A stretch of 64,000 bases of DNA from Haliclystus octoradiatus (taxonomy: Eukaryota > Cnidaria > Staurozoa > Stauromedusae > Haliclystidae), in contig OU744450.1 of assembly GCA_916610825.1 (NCBI GenBank), positions 15,812,267 to 15,876,266 of the forward strand. Direction: 5' to 3'. Position numbers and translations under genes: made by a program. Numbering within the stretch: the first letter of the stretch is position 1; each line of letters opens with the position of its first letter. This document shows, piece by piece, positions 35,824-50,837 of this stretch. The notes beneath the pieces are model-generated. The model saw nothing but the letters and a program-made list of their open reading frames with translations. It had not been told where the DNA came from and searched no databases.

Positions 35824-38577
35824 AGTAAACTTGAATTGTTCTTTCCAATCTAAAAATTATTTGTCGCACTTCTAACTAACTCACATTCAACAGCAAAAAA
35901 CAGCATTCAGTGAATATCTTGAAATTTGAAATATCATCTGAACAACAAATTGGTTATTTAAAACCTCAAAATATATTTATAAGTATATAATGATTTGATT
36001 TTCACAACCCAAAGATAATAATTCAGCAATATATTCAGTGGAACTTGTTTTCTGCCTCTTAGCGCAAGATATTCAGAAGCAGGACTTGTGGCTTGAGATG
36101 CAAAAGAACAATGGAATTTACCTGGTGTTTTTTATCAGAGATTTGATATGTGTCCGGGTTTGGACCTGCTGAAGACAAAGCTAACCTATTGTAAATTAGT
36201 TTATTAACAGCCGAACACAATTAGTTAAACTAGGCCTAGGCTACATATGGTAGAATTATAAGACACTTGATTTACGATTACCATATGCATAATAATCATT
36301 TGTTTAATAAAAACTTAGGCCCTATATATAAAACATATCTATTATATTCATATAAAAGCAATAGAGTGTTGTTTCTACTTATTCTATTTATCCACTCTCA
36401 ACATCCTTATTGGGACAATTTGGAGTTCTTTTGATGTAAATTATTGCTGATTAATGTCATAAATTAATGTTGCAAATTTTCAATTTTTAGGAGAGGTCAA
36501 CAACTCCAGATGTCGCTATGGTGTATTCTAGATTATTATGTGGTTATGTGCGTCATTACCTAGGTCTGTTCTAAATTGGTTTACGATATATAACTATTGA
36601 TTATAAGATTATTGACTTTATAATATTTGCTAGTTATATTTGAGCATTATTGATAATTTGGAGTGTGTGTTTGTGAGTGTACGCATGTTTCAAAATACAG
36701 TACATCACTTGAGTTTGTTCTGTGATACTGATGGCTAAATGTGCGGGATAACTTTAGAACAATTGAGTCTTCTACTTCAACACCTTCTAGCTTCCGTTTT
36801 TAATGATTCTCTCAATTGAAAGAAAATTGCTGGCATTTTTTTCTTGGTCGTTTAGTAGCCGATGTCAGTTTCACCTGTGAGTCAAATATTATATCTAGGT
36901 TACTACTGTTTTCAATAGGATTATTGATCTATACGTCATATAAATAAAACACTAAAGATACTGGTACCTCAAAATCAAGGAATTTGAGAATTCGAACAAT
37001 GAGAACTTTGCTTCTGCACCACAATTTCTCGAATTTTGAATCAGTATTCGGGTTTTGCGATAGTAATTGTCAGGTCTCTGTAAGTTAGATGTAATTTTCA
37101 TAAGTAACATTATACTGCACAATAAATAATAAATAAAGCCAACCTGTTATAATGATCACCTCTATGCATCAGCCACCTGTCTATAGCGGTCACTCTTCTA
37201 ATGTCTAAAATGGTATTTTCTATTGAATCAACCCTGTATATAATGCCACCTGCATATAGTGGTCAATTCATATCCCTCTTATAGTTGGCTGTTATGTTTA
37301 GTGTCATTGTATAAAGAGTAATGAAACAAAGCACCCTTATCACATTTCATGTGTTTTGATGACTTAAACACAACATGCTATCTAATGATGCAATTAATCA
37401 GAATGGATGGTTTTTAAGGTGAATCATAGTGGGTGATTTATGATGAATACTTCTGTGTATCCCTATGTCAATGTGTTATAGTAGGATTCAAAATGATATG
37501 TTTGGATTATGTAAGGCAACTCTCGTTAATTGCGAACTAAGGATGAAAAGACACATTTGGGAGATGGACCCTGCATGGCATCTATTTTTCTTGACTGTCT
37601 CATCAGAGCTGTAAGCCACCTTACAAAATATAACTATTGTTCCTCTATGTGTGTGGTCAAACCAAAAAGAACTCCGTTTCTTGGCAAACATGGACCATTA
37701 TAGCCAATATTGACTCTTCGCTTCTAGGAGGAGCTCTACTGCTTCTTTTTCTATGTACACGCAAAAAGATCAATTTCATTTCCAATCCCAGCCCTTATGT
37801 TACAAAATATATATATATACAGGATATGATAAGATTGATTCAGGTTATATATGCACAAAAAAAAATTGATATCCATCAAATTTTTTCAATTCCTTTTCAT
37901 TAAATTATATTACTAATTCAGCCTCCAGGCTGTAGTTGTTTGCTTTTCGTAGATTTCGAAGTAGGTGCACATTCCCGCTGGCGCCTTCATTGGCGACGGA
38001 CGCGCTTTTGCGTGTTCCAGGGAATCAGCCATTGAATATTTGGTTTATTAATTGTGTACTGTATCAAGTTTATCAATGTAATGGAATGATTATGTGGATT
38101 ATGGATGGATTGTAGTGAAGCTGAGTATGAAATGGAAATTTACAAAGAATTGATTTTTGTCAGATTAGCAATTTGAAACTGCGTGTTTTAATATTTCATG
38201 AAACGAACTAACATCAACTACAATGCTCTATCTTTTGGCGAAAGCATGACATCAACGAAAACATAGACTTTTAACAATTATTTAATATACTTTATGGTGT
38301 AATAATAAAAGACTTAATGTCGCAGTTATTAAACATTATCTGAACATCGCCACATGGAAATTTATGAAGCAAACAGCGACTGAAACATCAAACTTTGATC
38401 GGAAGTCAAAGGAATAGATCCTGTACAATACATCAACATCTTTTCAGATCTGATTCTATTTCCTTATCATACAATAATTCTATATAACTATTTATGTATT
38501 TACTCTATAGCAACCTGTCATATGAAACTGTAATGTCTGTAATTAGTGTAATCAAATTTATAGTATTTCGTAAACTT
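35824..38577. other. Intron, no gene seen
   Basis: AT-rich. 37141-37270 repeats words like CCACCTG-TATAGCGGTCA, seen twice, a pattern typical of dispersed repeats. No gene is supported. Confidence 0.45.
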
Positions 38578-38634
38578 GTAAAGCGCATAGAACACAGTGC
38601 TATAGGCGCTATATAAATCGGCGTTATTATTATT
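38578..38634 (+). repeat. SINE/LINE-type 3' tail
   Basis: GTAAAGCGCATAGAAC, then GGCGCTATATAAAT and a short ATT run. Tails ending in GCGCTATATAAAT plus ATT repeats are common on dispersed retroposons of marine invertebrates. The body of the element is not recognisable upstream. Confidence 0.4.
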
Positions 38635-38979
38635 GCACAATCTCTCGATTTGAAAAAGTTATGAGTTCCTCCTCTTCGTCTTTGTGCCATACAATACTAT
38701 ATTATTTACACACTTTTATTAACCATCTATTCTATCTATTTGTAAATTTACAAGAGCTTAATTAAAGTTTTGAAATAATGTTGAACACATTATTTTTGCA
38801 TGAGGACAAAAGATAAAGGATTATTAAGTTCATTGATAAAGAATTCAAGGATGATCAAATTAATTGTATTTTTCTGCATAGCACGTTTTGAGATTTCCCG
38901 GGAAAGAAATAAACAGCCTCACTCACAATATATATAATTATTTCGATAGCGCGCTGCACTCTATGTGCGCTAGACATGG

Positions 38980-39027
38980 CGCGCGACGACGCTAGGGACC
39001 GATGTTGACTATGAACTAATACCGACC
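38980..39027 (-). repeat. Right arm of the 48-bp inverted repeat
   Basis: Reverse complement of 32549-32596 with one mismatch. No matching target duplication was found outside the two arms. Confidence 0.8.
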
Positions 39028-39493
39028 ACTACGGTGGCCCACAACTGTCACGGCACATTAAAAAAAAATAAAACGCTGCAACATGTTAAAAACGTAAAAA
39101 ATCATTCTTGATATTAAAATCAGGCTGTCACACACTGTTTAAAAAATATAAAATATACACGCAACATCTTTAACAACGTAAAATCGTGCAACACACCATT
39201 GATTACTAAAAGAAATGCGTTAAACATCATTCGAAAAACGAAACTCACCTTTCGATGTGAAAGATTGATGTCACGATTTTTTATTTAGTTAAGTGTGTGC
39301 GACCTGACGGTTTTTTTTTAAGAAAGTTCAACTATTACGTTCGGCTCCCACAAAGTGTGAAACAACTGGTGAAACAGATCTTGTTTGGAGTAATGTTTCT
39401 CTGAATAAGACATAATGGCGAAGCCATTTTTCAGTTTTTGCTGTGTATTAAAGAATCAGATGTAGAAATTGTTGAAAAGATAAGTCGTCAATA

Positions 39494-39725
39494 GACGCTT
39501 GGCAAATCAACCCATGTGACGCAGCAAAACTAATGGCATACTGTGTATTTGTACGAGTTCACAGTGCCGTCGCAAGAGTGACATGCAGTTGTTGTGGAGA
39601 AATCAGCTGACCGCGTAGCTCAAAGGTTAGAACACTGAACCGAACATTCAGAGATTATGGGTTTGGCTCCCACGCACGGACATACCTTTCTGCATTACAA
39701 CAATTTCCTAAAGTTTAACAGGTTA
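39494..39725 (+). repeat. tRNA-derived repeat R2, unit 1
   Basis: Contains a tRNA-like region at about 39611-39679: a box-A-like TAGCTCAAAGGTTAGAACA, an anticodon-like arm CTGAA/TTCAG around a 7-base loop, and a box-B-like GGGTTTGGCTCCC. A diverged second unit follows at 39835-40180. The head resembles a tRNA but lacks the U33 position, so it is a SINE-type relic. Confidence 0.5.
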
Positions 39726-39834
39726 TGCGCACAGTTAACACATGGTGGCAAGAAGACGTCTTGCCGGACAGTTGAAATACTAGCTTAGCCAATGAGCTCG
39801 ATTTGATGGAGAGTGTTGCAAAATGTTTTTGCTA

Positions 39835-40180
39835 GATACTTGGCAACTCAGCTCAGTGATGTGGCACGGCAAAACTAAGTGCGTGCTGTGTAACGGTACG
39901 AGTTCACACTGTCGTAGCAAGAGTGGCTTTCAATTGATGTGGAGGTAGATCAAATGACCGCAAATGATCAAATGAAGTATTCGTCATGTCAACCTGGAAA
40001 TTCTAGATTAAATCAATCTGGTATGTGTGGTCGGCGAGACGGCGGGTCGGTATTTTACACCCACCGCGCATTTCTCAAAGGTTAAAGCCCTAAATCGGAA
40101 ATTCAGAGATTGTGAGTTCGACTCAAACGCACAGACAGTCTTTTCTGCTTCACAACAATTTGCTAGATTTAACAAACATT
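39835..40180 (+). repeat. tRNA-derived repeat R2, unit 2
   Basis: Shares with unit 1 the words ACTTGGCAA, GTACGAGTTCACA, GTCG-AGCAAGAGTG, TCTCAAAGGTTA, AATTCAGAGATT and GCTTCACAACAATTT. It carries an extra block of roughly 100 bp before the tRNA-like part (about 39960-40060). The tRNA-like segment (about 40068-40135) is more degraded. Confidence 0.5.
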
Positions 40181-40709
40181 ACTTTCACAACCTGAATTAA
40201 GTTCCGTAAAGATTGTTCCCTGACGTCACAGCCATCGTATTAACAAAACTTTTCTCTTATTTGTTAAAGAAAGCTTAATTAATGGAATTAATTGTGCTTA
40301 CATGAAATTTTAAATTTTTTTAAATCAACAATTGTTATTTGTATGTGCAACTTTTATACTATATTGTTTTATTTAATCATTATTTGACAGATCAGCAATC
40401 AGATCAGCAATCAATGTGTTTACGCAAGATATTTTAGCTGTAATTGATTATTATTAACCAATAGTATCAGCATTTTAGTTCTTTATCAAATTATTAGTTC
40501 TTTTTTGTATCTTCTCCACTCTCAATGGATATTTGTTCTACGTGACAGCCTGGAAGCCGTAGGCTTTTCGTCTCAATATTAATCTGAAATTTATTTCTGT
40601 CATATTCAACCCGAGTTTCAGTATCGTTGCGTAGCAACACGATAATCCTAATGGAATGATAAGTATGTGCTAGAAATCGCTAAAATGAAAAGTTACGAAT
40701 TCGAAGGTA

Positions 40710-40778
40710 TATAACATTTTTTGGAAAATGTTTATAACATTTTTTGGAAAATGTTTATAACATTTTTTGGAAAATGTT
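40710..40778 (+). repeat. Three perfect 23-bp repeats, each a hairpin
   Basis: TATAACATTTTTTGGAAAATGTT-type units start at 40710, 40733 and 40756. Each contains AACATTTT paired with AAAATGTT around TTGG. Confidence 0.88.
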
Positions 40779-41304
40779 ATACTATAAGAAAATTAGCTAG
40801 CAGGATCCGGATGAACAGTGAAATATTGAATAAAAAAGTAAAACGATTCCGACATATTTTGACCGAAAATCCCAGTCAAACTCTCTTGTGATCAATAAAT
40901 CATTCCCTTTATTTGTTTCAAAAAATGGAACACACGAGTTTCCAAAATACCATGTTGAAGGTCCATTTTGACGGGAAAACAGTTGCGCCGTGTAAAGATT
41001 CAACAACAACATGTACGAATAGAAAAATGATTTCTATCCAAATCCGTTGTGTAAGATTGGAGGTATCTACATCTTAAAACTAGGGCTAGGGCTCCCTTAG
41101 GAATTAGGAATTGTTTTGAAGCATTCAGAAATGTCTTTTCGAATTCGGAGTACCTTTTTGATTTATGCACTGTTTTGAACATTTTTTGAAACTTGAGATC
41201 CTTAGATAGTTTATTGTATTCTCATCTTTGCAAATTACTTGATGAAAATACTGTATATAGCGTTTCCATCGTACTGTTTTTTAGTCAGTTAAAAAAATTA
41301 CTTA
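40779..41304. other. Intron, no gene seen
   Basis: Short minus-strand open frames here (40797-41182) have no recognisable motif. Confidence 0.45.
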
Positions 41305-42408
41305 AAATAATAGCTCCGTGACGCTCGGACTCATGGTGAATAATATAATAATCAAAATAAACCAATTGAGATCAAATTTAATAGAATATCAAATCAATCA
41401 AATCATCATGCAAAGAAAAATAAAATCAAATCAAATTCAAAAAAGTAAATCAATCCAATCGAATGATATAAAATCAGATCAAATAAAAAAATCAACTTCA
41501 ATCAAATAAAATAATATAAATTAACACAATATCCAAATAATCTAATAATATAAAGAAAAATATATCCAAATGATAAATCAAATAAAAAAAAGGAAAAAGT
41601 GTTGATGCAGACCGTTGGGATTGAACTCCAAACCCCATGCGCCTGATGCAGACGCTCCACCACTAGACCATACCAAGATAGAATAGATGAAGTGATTTTC
41701 ACTACTTATAATACAGGTGTGAGTTGTAAATGACGTGCGAAATTATCTCATCTTAAGCTGACGCGTCACAGCAGAATTAAAACATTTTAATAAACCAAAT
41801 AAAACCATGGCGACTGGCTTAGCAGTTTGATGTAATAAATAACTTCAGAAAACTATACAAACAATAAAAATGTAATACTGTCTTGTCTAAGCCCCCAAAC
41901 AAATGATGAATTGTCGGTTAAAAGTTCTCATGGTCAAACACAACAAAAATTGTCTTCTAAGTTTCACCTCAAATAGTGATGTTACAAAACGATTAAAACC
42001 TTTCATTAACCATTTCAAATGACGAGAAGAAGAAAACAATCGTGTGTTCTACCAATGAAAAGATAATCACGATGTGAACTAATCCAGGAGTATTAGAAAA
42101 CAGTTCATTTAATTATGCAATTGTATTCTCGCTAAGCTGCGAGTCGACCATCATGGCTGGCAATGGAAAAAAATTTTATGTCAAATCCAGCTAAAAGTTT
42201 GGAATTATCACACAGCTTTCCCATTGTATTTTTAACAATAAAATAGTGTTTCTTGCGCAATCGTTTTTTGTTCGACCTTTGTTAGCACGCAAAACAGTAT
42301 GTTGAACGTTATTTCAAAAGAACAAAAGAGTTGGTCAAAAATTTAATGAAAACGTTTCTACAATGACAGGATAGACTCAAGATCACTTACGTAACCATTA
42401 GTCAAAAA
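41305..42408 (-). repeat. Dispersed repeat R1, copy B
   Basis: Inverted relative to copies A and C. On the minus strand it begins near TTTTTGACTAATGGTTACG (42408) and ends near GAGCTATTATTTT (41305). It is collinear with copy A apart from indels and keeps the best-preserved tRNA-like segment. Confidence 0.65.
41611..41679 (-). other. tRNA-like segment in R1 copy B
   Basis: On the minus strand: GGTCTAGTGGTGGAGC (box A-like), an arm of GCGTC and GGCGC around TGCATCA, and TTGGAGTTCAATCCCAA (T-arm, box B). It lacks U33 and a clear acceptor stem, so it is not called as a functional tRNA. Confidence 0.5.
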
Positions 42409-43580
<1,172 letters not shown>

Positions 43581-45294
43581 TTTATTAGCAATTAGCAATT
43601 AGTAATTAGTGTAGGTCCAGTACTGGACCTTGTCTGATAAAACTTTCAGATCACTAAATCGCTAAAATAATTAAGCAATTGACTAAGCTGACTATCACTG
43701 TATAATACGGAGAGTGAACTTTGGAGGAGAGCAATACGCATTAAAACGATTTACAATTAATCAAGACATCTTGATCATTTCCTTCATAATAATATATTTA
43801 ATTTTACATCAATTGAGTCGATTGAAATTTATAGAGAAAGGCATATTAAAGGCATAAAATATACCAAAGCGCCTTGCAGGCTCGAAGTTGAAAAATGAAG
43901 GTAATTTTTCAAGGTACAAATAGTGGTGTGAATCAGTGCTTACTTGCAGACCAAGAGCAAAGGTCGCTGGTCAATTTTATGCATTTAACGTAGCTAGATC
44001 TTCATAGAGAATTTTTATTTTATGTGCTGAAAGGAAGCTAGAACATATTAATTATTACAAATTGCAACTCAGTCAAATTTCGAAATCTGAAATTATCCAT
44101 AAAAAGCACTTCAAATCCGATCCGATCCGAATACCTAAAATATCAACCCGAATCTGACACGATACGATCGTATTGCGTTCTGTTCGAATTCACAAATCTT
44201 TATTGCAACTAATATATATATAACATCTGATCATATTATCACATGATAGTATATGTGCCTATATATTTTTGATCTTAACAATCTCAGCAAGTGGGCTTGT
44301 GATTTTCATGGCACAGTCTATCAAAATATTAAGAGTTCGTAGAAAATAGAATTTTGTAAGTAAAAAAAGATATGAAAAATGAGTCTCATAGTGCTTCTAG
44401 TTATCAAATCTCAAGAATGTAAGTATCATAATTCTTTTAAAATAAAATAAAATTATATAACAAATCGCTAAAATAATTCGATATTAATATTATGTTACAT
44501 CTTGTTGTCAATATTTCTAAGCGCTATTTATAAAACCTTACAGATGTAGAATGAAAGAAAAGATGACTATAGATAAATTGGTTGTTTTGTTAAAAAAACG
44601 AAAACACCTCATTTTGCCAGATTCGTGATATGCATATTTATTCAGAATTTCTTGAAACGAACGCGATGATTTATAGAGTAGAAATGTTCAGAGCATCTTC
44701 AAAGATATATAAATACCATAGCCGATGGTAATATTTTAAATGCTCATGTCATGATGTATGATGGAAAGGATTTACTTATATAGAAAATGAATCTACTTTA
44801 CCATGCATTTGATCGCGACATGAAATCTATCTCGTCTGAATTATTTGGAATAAAAGACAATTTATCTTTAATTTTTATCGAGTTTATATTCTTCTTCGAT
44901 GAAGTATGGTTGCAATATAGCTGTATGTATATAAATGTTGTTGGATATTATGCCGCTCGTAATTATTATTTGGATCTTATTTGGAAAATGATAAGTGATA
45001 TTTTAATAAATAATGTTTGCTTTGATCGATTATTATACACTCATATCCAAACTGTATTAACTATTGAAATGTTTTTTAGTTATGTTTTTGTGTCTTTTAA
45101 GTTGAAAGCTATTTTTAAACGCTAGAAATATTGTAATTATTATTGATCACAAATCACTACGCTTTATTTTCAATTCAATTTAAAATGTGTTAAATTATAT
45201 ATCCTTTAATTAAATTTCATTAAATGTTGATGAGGAATAATAAGAACAAGACACACTATTTTATTTTTCTAAAAGTGTAGCAAAATACTGTGTC
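43581..45294. other. Intron, no confident gene
   Basis: A 112-codon ATG-initiated frame (44787-45125) is rich in Phe, Ile and Tyr, as expected from AT-rich DNA, and shows no family motif. It may be chance. Confidence 0.35.
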
Positions 45295-46047
45295 TTTTTG
45301 ACTCATGGTTACGTAAGTGACCTTGAGTCTATCCTGTCATGGTGGAAACGTTTTCATTTCATTTCATTTTTGACTAAATTGTTAATGAAAGGTTTTAATC
45401 GTTCTGTAACATCACTATTTGAGGTGAAACTTCGAAGATAATTGTTGTTGTGTTTTGACCATGAGAATTTTTAAACGGTTCATCATTTGTTTGGGGGCTT
45501 AGACAAGACAGTATTATATATTTATTGTTTTTTATTATTTTCTGAAGTTATGTATTAGATCAAACTGCTAAAAGCCAGTCGTCATCGTTTTATTTGGTTT
45601 ATTAAAATGTTTTAATTCTGCTGCGACATAAGCTTAAGAAGAGACAATTTCGCACGTCATTTACAACTCACACCTGTATTATAAGTAGTGAAAATCACGT
45701 CTTCTATTGTATCTTGGTATGGTCTAGTGGTTAAGCGTCTGCATCAGGCGCGCTGGGTTTTTTTTATTTGATTTAATATTTGGATATCTTTTTCTTTATA
45801 TTATTATATTATTTGGATATTGTTATAATATATTTTATTTTATTTGATTGAAGTGGATTTTTTTATTTGATCTGATTTTTATATCATTCGATTGGATTGA
45901 TTTACTTTTTTGAATTTGATTTGATTTTATTTTTCTTTGCATGATGATTATTTTGATTGATTTGATATTCTATTGAATTTGATTTCAATTGGTTTATTTG
46001 ATTATTATATTATTCACCATGAGTCCGAGCGTAGCGGAGCTATTTTT
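45295..46047 (+). repeat. Dispersed repeat R1, copy C (deleted)
   Basis: Matches both ends of copies A and B but lacks the segment after GACTAAAT (about 45378) that covers copy A 8510-8830. The tRNA-like region is cut after GCATCAGGCGCGCTGGG (45760). Confidence 0.65.
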
Positions 46048-46676
46048 CTTATTGCTGAACAACGTAATGAAATCTGAATTATCAAAACGTTTAAAACTGT
46101 TTCGTTAATTATAGAAATAAAATCTGAAAATCAATACCTGCCCTCTGGTAAAGCAAACTGTTCACATATTTGCATTCAGTTAGTAATTATATAAACACTC
46201 TTATACAATGTTTTGATTAACTCAGAATTAATAACTTCAACTACTCCGTACACTCTTCGATAGTCTCATCAAATTTTGAATTTTTAACGAATTTTTCGAA
46301 CGCCGGTGTTATTTTAAAATTTTCTTGAAAGCACTTACATTTTTGTGCCCCGCGCTAGATTGTTTATACCAACACACATCAACGTAGCTTTGAATTTAAA
46401 ACAGACAGCTTTATCAATGTTCCCACACATTATATGTTAAAGCCTTTATTTGAAAAGAAGTGAAATGCTTGTTTGTAAATATGAAAACAAATTATGAACT
46501 TCATTTTGTTTCATTAATAAAATAGGGATCTAAAATATGTCTAAATTCAACGCGTTTTTGCCCTGCTCTAGATTGTTTATTTCCCTATTCGCTTCTTTGA
46601 TTCTTCAAAACATATTTTTTTGGCTTTAGTTATTCTAGTAATTCAATGCAATTCAGGATTTTGTATTATTTTCTGT
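46048..46676. other. Intron, no gene seen
   Basis: AT-rich with no recognisable feature. Confidence 0.45.
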
Positions 46677-46829
46677 GGTTGGGTAATGTTGTAGCCATTC
46701 TAAATAACACGCAACAACTATAACAACAGTGTGATTAGATAATATATTTAAATTTATATCATAATATTTTCGCTGCCCTTCGGTAGCTTCTTCAGTGATA
46801 ATTTTCCGAAGAAGCTACCGAAGGGCAGC
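46677..46829 (-). repeat. Penelope-end-like repeat with a 22-bp-stem hairpin
   Basis: 46677-46771 is also found, split, at 52049-52115 and 63717-63750. It is joined to a perfect inverted repeat: 46772-46793 (GCTGCCCTTCGG start) pairs with 46808-46829 across a 14-base loop. On the minus strand it reads CTGAAGA, A, GC-rich hairpin, GAAA, the same layout as the end of the Penelope-like element at 27821. I therefore take it as a retroelement 3' end, by inference. Confidence 0.5.
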
Positions 46830-47800
46830 ACTGTAGAACGGTTACAAAATTACCTAACTACAGTTTATCGTACAAAACACGAGATCATATAAAGGTTTTA
46901 ATAAATCAATTAAGTGATGGACTTATCTTGATGACTTGTTCAATTTTTTTGTTCAGGAGATTTCAATTTGAATTCGAATTGGCTGCCTGCTAGATTATTA
47001 ACCTGTGAAATTTTTCAAATCTCTAAATTTTCAATACAATGATATCAAATAATATGCCTGCATAATAAATGTTTGCATAATTCCCGACGATGGATTATCT
47101 GTATTATTTCGCCGGTAAGACGTTCATAAGTCGCGGACAGATACAGAAATATAGCGATATACAAACAGACAATATGATTAGTATAAGAAGATAATAAATA
47201 AATAGTAAATGGTTCATTTGTTTGCATTGTCTGATTTTTGCAATTATTCATTAATATACAGCTTTGCATTTATGGCATCGAGCACTATTGAAACTGGAAA
47301 GAATATCTTTGCTGTTACTTAAAGTTTCACGCTGTAAAACGATCATTAGACATAATGCAATTGGAAACTTACATATAGTTATACTTATTCAATATTACAG
47401 TGGTTATTGTTATTTATTGTATAAGTTTATCCTGTTATTAAATCTATGTACGGTAGATAACGTTTTTGTTGCTTTTATGAAATTTATAATGTACAATTTT
47501 ATTCTTATGGCAGCATTTGGATAACATTTCTGAACTTGTAGGATTTCAGGTCTCATTCGAAGAAATGATGTTGTATTTTTCTGCCTGGCAGACAAAACAA
47601 CGCTTTGATTTATATCGTGTATTTTATGCTAGTATGATAACTTGTCTTTGGCATGCAATTTGTCTGCTAACTTGTTTTTGTTCAGTTAATATGAATAAAA
47701 ACATAGTAGGTGCATGGTAACCCTTTAGTAAATATTTGATTTTTCACTTATTAGAACATAAATAAATTGATATAAAACTGATTAGTTTTTTTACTTGCAG
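46830..47800. other. End of the intron before the last SUGCT exon
   Basis: AT-rich, ending in a long pyrimidine tract and TTGCAG at 47795-47800. No gene frame is supported. Open frames at 47045-47720 lack motifs. Confidence 0.5.
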
Positions 47801-47967
47801 GTCCTCCTGTGTCACTACATTCAAATACCAAAGCTGTCAAACATCAACCACCACCATTACTAGGTCAACATACTAGGATTATTCTAAAAAATGTTCTGAA
47901 GTACAGTGATGAGCACATTGATAACCTTAATTCACATAATATAGTATGCCAACTCAAAGATTATTGA
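47801..47967 (+). CDS. SUGCT: SUGCT-like CoA-transferase, last exon
   Basis: After the acceptor TTGCAG the exon completes a glycine codon and encodes 54 more residues to TGA at 47965-47967. The segment begins GPPVSLHSN and contains PPPLLGQHT followed by ILKNVLKYSDEHI, the C-terminal signature of class III CoA-transferases of the SUGCT/CaiB type. SUGCT is a mitochondrial enzyme using succinyl-CoA as donor and glutarate-like acids as acceptors. The C-terminal length agrees with the vertebrate protein. Joined in phase to 10930-10993, it gives the last 76 residues. The exon is intact, so the host gene appears functional here. A paralogous family III CoA-transferase is the main alternative. Confidence 0.85.
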
Positions 47968-48177
47968 TGATTTTGTTCTCTTGATTATGTGATGACTTTT
48001 ACAAGATATGCCTACCATCATTATATTTGTACAAATTCATTTCCACTTGCATTTTCTAATACTTATATACCATTTTTTCTTGATCTTGATTGTAAAGATA
48101 AAGCTTTGACTATCTATCTTCTATTCATTTTCTTCGTCCGCATATTCTGACAGACCGACAGTTCTAAACACTTGCAG
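47968..48177 (+). other. SUGCT 3' untranslated region
   Basis: AT-rich sequence after the stop. No canonical AATAAA was seen close by; a GATAAA at about 48096 could serve as a variant poly(A) signal. A pyrimidine-rich stretch at 48108-48140 then leads to another AG acceptor. Confidence 0.4.
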
Positions 48178-48281
48178 AACGTAAAAGCATTGTATATGGA
48201 AGGTATCGCGATAATGAAATTCCGAGTGACTACCCGGCTTTCCCTCGTGGGCCGCAAGATCCTAATGCTGGTCATTACTGA
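48178..48281 (+). CDS. Orphan terminal exon, protein unknown
   Basis: A 104-nt stretch after an AG (48176-48177), open in one frame to TGA 48279-48281 and encoding a strikingly protein-like tail: IVYGRYRDNEIPSDYPAF, then PRGPQDPNAGHY. It is GC-richer than its flanks. It begins only about 210 bp after the SUGCT stop. It could be an alternative last exon of SUGCT, the last exon of another + strand gene, or a processed remnant. I do not recognise the protein. Confidence 0.35.
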
Positions 48282-48519
48282 ATACACGTTACTGTGTAAA
48301 CTGTATTTACTGAAGTTTGTGATAGTCAATGACGCTTGATCAGAAGCCAGCAGTGAACAATTCTGTGTTAAACAGATTAACAGTTTGCTCGATTGTTTGC
48401 TCAATAATTTCAAGCCACTGTTTCTCTGTTCCATTTTTTTGCCTGCATTACTTTCAAATCATATTCGTGATAACTATTGACACGTTTAAGGTCGCTCGTC
48501 GGACATACTCCTGTTTTAC

Positions 48520-48925
48520 AGCTGTATTTGACTCGTTTCCTAAAATTTTATTGTCAGACAAAATCTACCCTAAGATGTTTTTGATAATTGATCTTTTTGT
48601 TTTTGATGATAATTGATGTTTTCAAAAGCAAAACACTAAAATATTAAAATACAAATTTAATCATTTTTCGCAAAATTTAACTTGTTTCCTAAAATTTGAT
48701 GTTTTTCGTAAGCTCATGCTTTTCAGCTATATATTTGATTCGTTTTCTGAAATTTCATATTTTTGGCCAAATCTACTGTCAGGCGACCCAAAAAATGAAT
48801 GCTAGCAAAAATGAGTTCATTGTTTTGAACAATATTTCAATGCTTGACTCATTTCTTTAAATTTCGTATTTTTGGCCATATCTAGGGTTAGATGACCTAA
48901 GAATGAATTTACTTTTAAATTTACG
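48520..48925 (+). repeat. Degenerate tandem repeats, part 1
   Basis: About four diverged units sharing TTTGACTCGTTTCCTAAAATTT, TATTTTTGGCCAAATCTA and GAATG-TAGCAAAAATGAG. The same unit type fills 50838-52045. Confidence 0.6.

Positions 48926-50837
<1,912 letters not shown>

Noticed and set aside
39611..39679. tRNA-Phe gene (GAA in the anticodon position)
   Set aside because: The anticodon loop lacks U33, the acceptor and T stems have mismatches, and a diverged second unit follows; read as a SINE-type relic.
44787..45125. 112-codon hydrophobic frame
   Set aside because: Phe/Ile/Tyr richness is expected in AT-rich DNA; no motif or conservation can be shown from the window.
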